NCBI GenBank assembly: GCA_037126765.1
Contig: JBBCBC010000024.1
Span: 20,309,554 to 20,373,553, forward strand
Source: Stenogyne calaminthoides
Lineage: Eukaryota > Streptophyta > Magnoliopsida > Lamiales > Lamiaceae
Length of the DNA: 64,000 bases
Direction of reading: 5' to 3'
Part shown: piece after piece, positions 55,505 to 64,000 of the stretch
Position numbering within the stretch: position 1 is the stretch's first letter
How the letters are laid out: each line of letters opens with the position of its first letter
Position numbers and translations under genes: made by a program
Notes under the pieces: generated by a model
The model's input: only the letters and a program-made list of their open reading frames with translations
Databases searched by the model: none
What the model was told of the DNA's origin: nothing

Positions 55505-56013
55505 ACCCACCTCACGTGGCTTATTTAAACTGTTTTGAGATGTTAGCTGATACATGTTCATATTTTTTTTGAGATTTTAATATGATTCATGTGATCGAAT
55601 TATGTGATAATTTTGTGCTTATACAATCGTTATTTATTTCATTTCAACATGTCGCAACATTTTAATCCACTGTTCAATATACTTAAAGACAATTTACTTA
55701 TTGGTGAAAACTTCGTTGATTGGAATCGAAAACTTACTATTGTCCTTATTGCACAACATCACAACTGGGTTCTTACTGTCCTAAAACCCGAAAAGTCTAC
55801 TGATGAGTCCAGCAAAATGGATAAGAAAGATTATGCTGACAGGGAGCGTTCAAATGAGATGGCTAAGTGCATCATGCTGGCTTTTATGTCAAATGTGTTG
55901 CAACATCAGCATCAACATTTTGAAACTGCTGCAGACATCATGGCAAGTCTTAAAGCTATGTTCCAACATCAGAACCGTGTGGCTCGTCAGATCACCATGA
56001 GGGACATGCTCTC

Positions 56014-57602
56014 TGTTGGGATATTTTAGTTTTGATTAATTATGCCAAAACATTATCAACTTGTGTTTTTTGAAGCTAATTTACAGATAACAAGTTGAGG
56101 GGGAACGGAAGAACAAGTTGAGGGGGAACTCATGAAATCGGGGACGAAGATGATCGAGATCGACGAGGTCGAGACGAGGGCCGATCAAGATCAGATGAGA
56201 AGGATGAGTTCCGAGTTAATCGGACGCAGCAAACCCGACCGCAGCGCTTTTTGCGCTTTTATCAGAAGTAAAGATCGTTAAGAATCGATCATCAGAAGGA
56301 TTCAGAAGTATCGATCATCAGAAATGACATCAGAAGAACCGACATCAGAAGAAGCCGATTTTAGCTTTGTCTGCGGTTTGCAGATGATCAGATCGAGACC
56401 GATCAGACTGAGCCGACGATCAAAGCATCGACGAAATCGACCGATGAACAAGAAAATCAGTTCGAAATCGCACCGATGAACAAGAAAATCGGTTCGATGA
56501 ACAAGAATTTCAAGAATCGATGAACAAAGGATTCACAACCGGCGAACAAGTGATTTCAAGAATCGAACAAAGATTTCAAAGATCGATGAACAAAATTTTC
56601 ACACCGTAAATCTACAGACGATTTCACGACCGGATCGGCGACGAAATCGAAGCAATGAACAAGAATCCGTGAAATCGATCGATCCGTTAGACACACAAAA
56701 GCAGCTGATCAATAAGAAGATAACAACATATATGGATGTGACATAAAGCTGCAAACAACAAAAAAATGACAAAGAAAAATTTGGAAGATTATTAGTATGG
56801 ATTTGAATATTACTCTCCAACGGTAATATTCAAATCCACACTATAAATACATTGCACTATCTTCAAAAGAAGATAATGGAGGATCTGCAAAGTGAAATTA
56901 AAAGCCAAATATTCAAGCAACTCCATTCAAGAACACAGAGCATTACATATCCAAATTTACCCAAGAGTGTTCTTCATTGTATCTAAGCAAAAATGTCATA
57001 TCCTAAGCTTAGAGAGATTTTCCCATCCTTAGCATTGAGGCTAAACAAATGTAAGGGAAAATCTCACCCTAGTTGGAAACCAAACAAACCTTATACCCAA
57101 ACCAGTTGGTAGGTTAAGTTTGTAGGTTGAGTGTGAACTCGGTAAACATCTAGCAATCCCGAAAGGGAGGGTAGGCAATCCCGTGAGGGTGATAAGTCCC
57201 GTTTGAGTGTGAACTCGGTAAACATCTAAAGAATCCCGAAAGGGAGGGTAGGCAATCCCGTGAGGGTGATAAGTCCCGCTTTGAGTGTGAACTCAAGAAA
57301 CATCTATCGGCAATCCCGTGAGGGTGATAAGTCCCGCTGGTTAAGTTGGTTTAGTTGGTGCCCCATGAAGGGAAGAGTGGATGTAGGGCGAGTTGTCCTA
57401 ACCACTATAAAATTGTGTGTTCTTTTTTTATTTGCTTTATGTTATTACTTGTCATATGCATTCGTTTATAAGCAAAACACACATCGTTCTTAAAAGCAAA
57501 AAAAAATTGAAATCACTCTGCCCTCACCCCTGTTTTTATATGCACCGAACTGAAACATTTTGCTTCCGCACGTGCAAATGGGTTTTCAAAACGGGACCAT
57601 CA
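56014..57602 (+). repeat. Solo Sirevirus-type LTR S4 with TSD
   Basis: It starts TGTTGGGATATTTTAG and ends AACGGGACCATCA, 1589 bp, flanked by CTCTC on both sides (56009-56013 and 57603-57607). No interior sequence is present, so it is a solo LTR, left by recombination between two LTRs. It resembles the S1/S3 LTR plan (GTTGAGGGGGAAC near the start). Confidence 0.88.
57127..57337 (+). repeat. Three 76-78 bp tandem units inside the S4 LTR
   Basis: Units start TTGAGTGTGAACTC at 57127, 57203 and 57281 and contain AATCCCGTGAGGGTGATAAG. The third lacks an inner part. The S1 LTR has only one related stretch. Confidence 0.85.
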
Positions 57603-57945
57603 CTCTCTATGAAAATGGTGGAGGGAATGCCCGTAAGGGAGCACATTCTCTAGATGATGGCTCACCTCAATAAGCTTTAGTTACTTGGCGCTGAATATGA
57701 CATCGAGATCCAGATCGATTTCATACTCCACTCTCTGCCAAAAAGTTTTGAACAGTTTAGGCTGAACTACCAAATGAACAATCAGAAGTTCACGTTGCCT
57801 GATCTGTTGCAAGCTTTGGTCTTGGAAGAGGGGATATTGGGGCAACAGAGCCAAGCCTTGATGGCAAAAGGTCCTTCCTCTTCTTCTAGACCAAAGGGTG
57901 GTAAGAACAAGAAGAAGGCAAAAGGCCAAAAGCAAGTGTAGTGAC

Positions 57946-58464
57946 CAGGTAACTCCGGGTGGGCTACCCAAAGTAGGCCCCCATTTTATATATATTATAA
58001 GCTCATTCCAGTGTATAACAGTGAGTCTGGGGCCCTACGAGTGTTTCATAAATAAATTGGCGATTTCAAAAAATGGTGCATGGGGAGGATTTTCAAAAGA
58101 TTCACTGGATCATGCATAATTTATGCTTACTGAGATTTATATGTCTCACCTAGTTTATGACTTTATGCATTGTAGGTAATTCTGATGAGATGTGATGAGC
58201 TGGCCTTACTAGACAAGATGTGTAGCTTCTGTAGGTTTTGAGGTTGTGTACATAGATGACAACCTGTTGGGCATACCGTGGCTTATTGTGCTTCCGTTGT
58301 TGTATGTTGTCACTTTTGGGATATATTTTATTTTATGTCATGTTATTAGGGGCTTGTACGTACTACTGTGTGTGTTGGCTTGGAGTTTCACTGTGAATTG
58401 TTTGGGTGTTGACTTGGAGTTTTATTGTGAGTCGTTATTGTGTTGGCTAGTTTATTAGTATTTG

Positions 58465-58513
<49 letters not shown>

Positions 58514-58573
58514 AACATGTTATGATGGACGTGAAATCAGGTTATGCTGGTGTTTGAGATGATGTTGATGTCA
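57946..58573. other. Unassigned sequence with AT microsatellite
   Basis: After the C4 gag, sequence beginning GTGACCAGGTAACTCC has no match within the window. It might be a truncated LTR or untranslated region of another element. (AT)n at 58466-58510. No gene seen. Confidence 0.35.
58466..58510. repeat. (AT)n microsatellite
   Basis: About 45 bases of AT dinucleotide. Confidence 0.95.
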
Positions 58574-59273
58574 TAATGTCCTTTAAAAAAAAACTATAGT
58601 AGGTTTATAGGTTGAGTTATATTTATGTTCATATAATGTTGGGTTAAATAAGGGTGTTCGTGATATGGTGTTAACAACATGAAAGAGCTCTGGATAAATA
58701 ATTGTCAAATACTTAAGCACACCCACTAAAGAGCGATAAAGAGTGGGGCCCGAGAATGGAGTGCCCGATACTTGGAGGACTTCATGTGGAGCTAAAGGAG
58801 TGGAAACTGGTTTTGTATTAAGCAAATCAACAAATAGAAGGATGTCATGACCATACTTAGATTGACTCAAGAATAATCCATGATGAGTGTAATGAACCTC
58901 CAATCCCAAGAAATGATTGAGACGACCCAAGTCTTTAATTGCAAACTCTTAGCGAATTCGGGTGATAAAGCCACCAATCATTCTAGAAGCATTACTCGTC
59001 ACGATAATATCATTCATCAATGTATAGTAGCAAGTATAAACTAGACGAACCTCTGTGAAAAACAAACAAAGAGGTATCGGATGTGCTGCAAGAGAATTCC
59101 AATGTGATTAAGAAGGTGCTAAAATGATGGAACTAAGACCGAGGGGCTTGTTTCAAGCCATAAATCACCTTTTTAAGATGACACACATGAGTGAGATATT
59201 TAGGATCTGTGTAGCTCGGAGGTTGCTCTACATAAACCGGTTTGTCGAGAAGCCCATGCAGGAAGGCTTTGTT
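58574..59273 (-). pseudogene. Ale/Retrofit-like copia RT fragment
   Basis: The minus strand reads KAFLHGLLDKPVYVEQPPSY (about 59270-59210), then VIYGLKQAPRS, a degraded active-site region, and GRLNHFLGLEVHYTHHGLFL, STPLAPHEVLQVSGTPF, YRSLVGVLKYLTI (58930-58583). The wording fits the Ale/Retrofit group, different from the other copia families here. It is cut at 59273 by a C2-family LTR inside the QMDV-KNAFLHG region. Confidence 0.75.
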
Positions 59274-60021
59274 TGTTGGAATTTAGAGGCACGTAAACAC
59301 GTAATACATGTGCAGTGGAATTAAATAGTTCACTAACAACGAACATATACTTGTATAAACAATTACGAATAAACATAACAAGAAATCTTACAGTAATTCA
59401 AGAGAAGGTTTCTCAACTATGGTATCCACGTAATCCCCGTTCACAGATTCACACAGATTTGTCAGCTTTGAATCCCGAGATGAATTTGCTAGGAAAATTC
59501 TTACTCTAGATTTTATGGAGAAAATATGAACAAACTATTTTATGGATTCCCAAGAGGTCATATATATAGGAGAGGCCCAAATTAAATCATAAGCTAACCT
59601 GATTAGGAAATAAAATCCCTAATTTTTATTTAAATAAATTTCTTAGATTTATTTCCTACATATAAAATCTCTATGGATTTAATTCCCATATATGATAAAT
59701 CTCTACGATTTATTTCCATATATATTAAATCCTACAATAATATTCCATATATTATTGTTGGGAATTCCAATTTAATTAAATTCAATTTAATTAAATATTA
59801 ATAATAATTAATTCCAAATTAATCCATTATTAATCAATTCTCCATAAATTAAATATTAAATCCAATTTAACATCTAATCAATCAACTATAATCCGTAAAA
59901 GGGAACTACTTGTTGTGTGACCCATAGGCCCTCATATATCGAGCGATTAGTCAAACTAACGGTCTTAATTGAACCCTAGACAATAAATTAGACATTCTCA
60001 ATATATGAGGTACGTTGCGAG
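59274..60021 (-). repeat. C2-family LTR, 3' half
   Basis: The plus strand begins TGTTGGAATTTAGAGGCACG, the reverse complement of the C2 LTR end. It matches C2 20824 back to about 20078 and is then cut by the C5 LTR (junction at CGTTGCGAG/TGTTGGGG). The other half should be right of C5, outside the window. The expected C5 target duplication is GCGAG (60017-60021). Confidence 0.82.
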
Positions 60022-60476
60022 TGTTGGGGAATGATTCGCACAGATCTATTCGGGGTGATTATTTAAATACAAATTTAATTCACTAATTATTACTAGCATG
60101 AATTAATCCTATATTAATTCAAATAATAATTGCAACAACATATCATGCATATAAAAAGCCACGTAAAACCTACGCATGCGGAATCTACGGGTTTACGTGA
60201 ACGCCTCTTGGGATGGCAGTGGCTTTGGTCGGACGGACTAACCTAAAGGACTTCCCAAGTATTCCCTTAGCCCTTGCTCGACAATCCGGTGGAAGGATAC
60301 TCGCGAACAATTAACAAAAGGAAAAAATAAACTTTGTTGCACCACTTATGTGGATTTGCTAATATTTCCAGCACATAGAATTGTACTTGGGAATTAACTA
60401 ATCATCCCCTATAAGTCTGGAAATTCAGTTTCGATTATGCAAAGTAAAAAGCATACTTTTCAGTATAATCCCAACA
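60022..60476 (-). repeat. C5 3' LTR, internally deleted
   Basis: 455 bp against 1843 bp in C1. The outer 390 bases on one side match C1 16558-16950. The last roughly 60 match C1 18340-18400. The inner 1.4 kb is missing, with ATAAG at both break points in C1. Confidence 0.85.
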
Positions 60477-60487
60477 ATCTCCCACTT
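60477..60487 (-). other. C5 polypurine tract
   Basis: Minus strand AAGTGGGAGAT directly before the LTR start TGTTGGGATT. Confidence 0.75.
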
Positions 60488-60549
60488 ATACTCAAAGTCT
60501 GCTTTTAAGTATACTACAACAAGTCTCGCGTAGTCCGTGACATCTAATG

Positions 60550-61948
60550 TCACCTACACGAACCTAATAATTTCTCCCACTTATACTCAAAGCAGATTGG
60601 CAACGGTCTTGCACCCATTCCACTCACATGTCTCTCGAATGTATTCAGAGGCAGACGCTTTGTGAATGGATCTGCTAGGCTGTCCTCAGACGCTATCTTT
60701 GCCACATCTATATCTCCTCTCTTAACGATTTCTCGTATAAGATGTCTTTCCTTTAATGTGTTTGTTTGACTCGTGGACTCTTGGTTCTCTTGAATTTGCA
60801 ACTGCCCCTAGCAGATATTGCTAGACAAATTCAGAACACCATCCAAGTCCACTAAGAAGATCTAGAGCCCAATCGGTTCTTTCACTGCTTCACAAGCAGC
60901 TACTTACCCGACTTTCATGGTTGAGTCAGTGATGCACTTCTGCTTCACACTCGTCCATATGATGGCTACACTTCCCAAATGGAAACACACTAACTGAGGC
61001 AGATAATTTCTGGAATCTAAATCTGATTGGAAATTCGATTAAGGTGTGGCCGATGGGGATTGGAGTACTGATCGATAAATCAACATTCTATCCCGAGTTC
61101 TTTTTTTCGGACACTTCGAATGTTTTTAATCGTCGTCCAATCGCGCTTTCCTCGGGTTAATTTGATATCATGCTACCATGCCTACGCAGCGGATATCCGG
61201 TCTCGTCTACAAAGAATGCATACATAAGGTTTCCGACGGTAGAAGCACAAGGAATACCTTTCATGTCATCTATCTCCTTTTCGTCTTAGGGAACATTTTC
61301 TTGGATAGATGGATTCCAAGTCTGAATGGTACGAATCCTTTCTTGGAATCTTGCATGCTGAATTGTTTAAAAAAAATGTCTATGTATGAAACTTGCGATA
61401 ACCCGATCATCCTTTTCTGGCGATCTCGAGTTATCTTGATCCCAAGGATATGTCCGGCTTTCCCTAAGTCTTTCATATCAAACTGTTTTTGAAACCATGC
61501 CCTTACGTGCGATCACACCTTCACATCGTTCCGGCGATCACAATGTCATCTACGATAGTACTAAGAATACCAATGCGATTCAAACGCTTTTTATACACAA
61601 CATTCAAACTTGTTTTGATCAAACCCATAAGACTTTATTACATGATCAAAACTTTGGTTCCAAGCTCTGGATGCCTGTTTGAATCTGTAAATGGGCTTCT
61701 TGAGCTTACAAACAAGATGTTCTTGGCCTGTTTCAATGAAACCTTGGGGTTGTTGCATATAGATCTCTTTATAAAGACTTCCGTTAAGGAAAGCTGTCTT
61801 GACATCTATTTGCCAGATTTCAAAGTCGAAAATGCGCGAAAGAATCGATAAGAGAATACTGATGGACTTAAGCATGGCTACTTAAAAAACAGTTTCCTCA
61901 TAATCGATCCCTTTCTTTCTGAGTATGACCTTTGCCATTAGTCTTGCT
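60550..61948 (-). pseudogene. C5 reverse transcriptase and RNase H, strongly degraded
   Basis: Pieces in order on the minus strand: LKSISILLSIL, QIDVKTAFLNGSLYKE, YRFKQASRAWNQ (61875-61591), MKDLGKAGHILGIKI (61476-61270), RNase H remnants, and HLIREIVKRGDIDVAKIASE with LADPFTKRLPL (60801-60550). The YVDD region is scrambled near 61550. RNase H between 61270 and 60810 has many indels. Confidence 0.78.
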
Positions 61949-62937
61949 TTAAAAGGTTTCAACCTTCCCGTCCGATCCTCTTTTCCTCTTATATACCCAC
62001 TTGCATCTAATGGGTTTGACCCCATTAAGTGGTTCGACTAGCTCCCACACTCTATTATGAAATATAGAACCCACTTCGGCTTTCATTCTTTGTTTGCCAA
62101 GAAACGCATCCTTATCTTGGAGTGCCTCGTCATATGTCCATGGGTCCGATTCCGGAATCAAGTCCGAGGACTCTCCTATTCCCATGAATCTCTCGGGCTG
62201 TCTAACAACCCTCCCACTATAACGAGGCTCCGGTTGTGAAAATGTATCGTTTGATATATCATCTAGTACAGTTGGCAATGAGGTTTGCCCTCTAAGCTCA
62301 TTTAAGGTAATCTCACTTCTGGGTTTTCTTTGGTTCATATAGTCTTCTTCCAAAAATCTAAAGTGGGTGCTGTTTACCACCTTTTGATCTTCGGAACTAT
62401 AGAACATACACCCTTTTGTTCCCTCGGGGTATCCTACAAACAGCCTTAATTCTGATCGAGGATCCAACTTACCGGCTTCCTTGTCTAACATGTAGGCCGG
62501 ACACCCCAAAGTTCTCATGTGTCTCATACTAGGCTTGCGCCCGGTCCACAATTCTTTGGGAGTTTTGGGAACCGATTTGGATAGCACCAAGTTCAGAATG
62601 TAAGCCGTTGTTTCCAAGGCATAACACCAGAACGACTTGGGAAGATCCGTATAACTCATCATTGATCTAACCATTTCCAAAAGAATTCTGTTGCTTCGCT
62701 CTGCAAACCCCGTTTTGGTAAGGGGTTCCGGGTGCAGTGAGCTGGGATACAATCCCTTCATCAGATAAGTAGTTCAAAAACTCATCATTGAGGTATTCGC
62801 CTCCACGATCAGATCGTAGAGACTTGATACGTTTTTCCATATGATTCTCTGCTTGAGCCTTAAATTCTTAGAATTTCTCAAAGGTCTCAGATTCATGCTT
62901 CATAAGGAAAATGTACCTTGAGTAATCATCAATAAAA
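61949..62937 (-). pseudogene. C5 integrase C-terminus, linker and start of RT
   Basis: An open frame of 270 codons (62761-61949): FAERSNRILLEMVRSMMSYT (integrase Glu region, altered context), PKELWTGRKPSMRHMRTLG, FLEEDYMNQRKPRSEI, SGRVVRQPERFMG, WELVEPLNGVKPIRCKWVYK. The core with the second Asp (62810-62780) is in another frame. Confidence 0.8.
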
Positions 62938-63600
62938 TTACTCATAACCTCCTCTTGCTTTGGTTGACATTGGACTACATACATCTGTGTGAACGATCTC
63001 TAACACTTCTTTTGCCCTATTCCCCTTGGCTCCAAATGCCCTTTTGGTCATATTACCCTCCAAACATGATTCGAAGGTTGGAATCGATTCAACTTGGAGA
63101 CGCTCCAGTGAACCATCTTTCACCAACCTTTGGATCCTCTTTGGATTTATATGACCTAATCATAGATGCCAAAGAAGTGTCTCGTTCACGTCTGATGAAC
63201 GTTTTCTTTTGTCGGAAATAGTTGATGTGTTATAGGATGCATTTCGTGAGTGGTGTGCACAGTTAATTGTATAGAGATTTTCTACCAATGTCCCGTAACA
63301 GGTACACTCATCATTTCAAAAATGATGTCATTCTTATTAGAAGAAACTTAGTGTCCTTTAATCGAATTTTAGAAACTGAAAGTGAATTCTTTCTAAAACT
63401 GGGAACATAAAGGTAATCTCAAAAAAACTTTATCTTCAAAAGATAGGTGCACTTCTCCCACTGCTTTAACTGCTACTCATGTAGCATTGCAATGTCTGCT
63501 ACTTGCGTAGTATTGCAATAATCGTTACTATCATAGCATTGCAATATCTGTCACTTACGTAGCATTGCAATGTCTTCTACTTTCGTAACGTTGCCCAGTG
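62938..63600 (-). pseudogene. C5 pre-integrase and integrase start, with minisatellite
   Basis: 63126-62938 has FESCLEGNMTKRAFGAKGNR and VHTDVCSPM (first integrase Asp). The first pre-integrase histidine region is at about 63180. Between 63482 and 63590 a 26-base repeat interrupts the protease-to-pre-integrase region. Confidence 0.7.
63482..63590. repeat. 26-bp minisatellite, four copies, in C5 pol
   Basis: Units start TAGCATTGCAATGTCTGCTA and repeat every 26 bases (about 63482, 63508, 63534 and 63560). C1 has only one related unit at the same place (about 14215-14250). Confidence 0.85.
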
Positions 63601-64000
63601 TGATGAGGATCTCACTCCTACTGAGTTGCCGGATCATTTAGAACCCGTGAAGCCAACATGATTAGTGGATCTCGTATCAACCACCCACGAATGAGAAGTA
63701 TACGCCGCTAAATAAGTTTCAACAACTAGTGCGTGAGAATTACCTTTCTTTCCGTCCCTTTTGGGGTTGGAACAGGTAAAACCTCCATTGTCCTCTCTCA
63801 CCGCAGCTTAAGCACTTCCTCTTTGGATTTTCCTTGACACAACAAGCATTCCTCATCTTACCATTGCCCTTGGCAACAGTTGAGTTTTATTGCTTATGGC
63901 CTTTGGTCCTCTTCTTTATCTTGCCTACCCTTGGCCTAGAAGATGAAGACGGACCACTTGCCATCAAAGCTTGAGTTTGGTGCCTTATCATCATTTCTGC
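63600..64000 (-). pseudogene. C5 protease and nucleocapsid region of gag
   Basis: Minus strand: HSWVVDTRSTNHVGFTG (about 63700-63650) is the protease site with glycine replaced by arginine. Upstream is CLSCGERGQWR (about 63820), a zinc-knuckle remnant with the histidine changed, and a lysine-rich stretch. Continues outside the window. Confidence 0.65.

Larger units (their letters stand above)
55505..57945 (+). pseudogene. Copia C4 gag (55505-56013 and 57603-57945)
   Basis: It matches the upstream and gag start of C1. ATG near 55650 begins MSQHFNPLFNILKDNLLIGE, then NFVDWNRKLTIVLI, and an open frame to the S4 insertion. After the solo LTR the gag continues with MVEGMPVREHIL, a stop, then YDIEIQIDFILHSLPKSFEQ, KFTLPDLLQALVLEEGIL and a lysine-rich tail. 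This is UBN2-type copia gag. The join over S4 is in frame. The gene ends near 57940 in unrelated sequence; pol is missing. Confidence 0.8.
60022..64000 (-). mobile_element. Ty1/copia element C5, 3' end in window
   Basis: 3' LTR (60022-60476), polypurine tract, RNase H, RT, linker, integrase, protease and start of the nucleocapsid part of gag, all on the minus strand. Same family as C1, C3 and C4. 5' LTR outside. Confidence 0.85.

Noticed and set aside
57946..58464. Host gene exon after the C4 gag
   Set aside because: No open frame with motifs and no splice-consistent structure; left unassigned.

Overview
This window is plant nuclear DNA, most likely from a eudicot, made almost entirely of nested LTR retrotransposons. 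I found no credible host gene, tRNA, rRNA or CRISPR. The evidence is plant-type Ty1/copia elements primed by initiator tRNA-Met (TGGTATCAGAG next to LTR ends), Sirevirus-like copia elements with a large extra gene after pol, and a Tat-type Ty3/gypsy element with a second RNase H and an antisense extra gene. Nearly every coding region carries stops or frameshifts. The species cannot be named from the sequence.

Layout, left to right. 1-11527: Sirevirus-like element S1 (+), entering mid-gag, with pol, a long spacer, an extra gene (aORF) and a 3' LTR at 9966-11527. 11528-18400: copia C1 (-), cut by S1, with its 5' LTR at 16558-18400. 18401-19220, 24504-34370 and 41241-41390: Sirevirus-like element S2 (+), interrupted by copia C2 (19221-24503, TSD TTCTC) and by a non-coding Tat-type element, here called the LARD (34371-41240, TSD GACTC). 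41391-43012: copia C3 (-) pol fragment, same family as C1. 43013-44319: LTR end and leader of copia C4 (+), same family. 44320-53729: Tat element (-) gag-pol, flanked on both sides by copies of a plus-strand multi-exon aORF and lacking LTRs. 53730-55504: Sirevirus S3 (-) gag start, PBS and 5' LTR. 55505-57945: C4 gag, split by solo Sirevirus LTR S4 (56014-57602, TSD CTCTC). 57946-58573: unassigned. 58574-59273: Ale/Retrofit-like copia RT (-). 59274-60021: part of a C2-family LTR (-). 60022-64000: copia C5 (-), same family as C1, with an internally deleted 3' LTR; it runs off the window.

Relative ages follow from nesting. C3 was hit by S2, S2 by C1, and C1 by S1. S2 was also hit separately by C2 and by the LARD. 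Three insertions inside the window have matching 5-bp target duplications, and at two of them the host gag can be followed across the insertion.

The most interesting material is the extra genes. S1 and S2 each carry a diverged member of one large aORF family downstream of pol. It has a conserved N-terminal domain, a coiled-coil/basic middle with a strong nuclear-localisation-type cluster, no visible membrane segment, and its own promoter- or leader-like upstream sequence. The Tat element carries an antisense aORF with three phase-consistent introns. The LARD carries a satellite whose 43-bp monomer is a hairpin, plus a 70-bp minisatellite, in what should be its 3' untranslated region.
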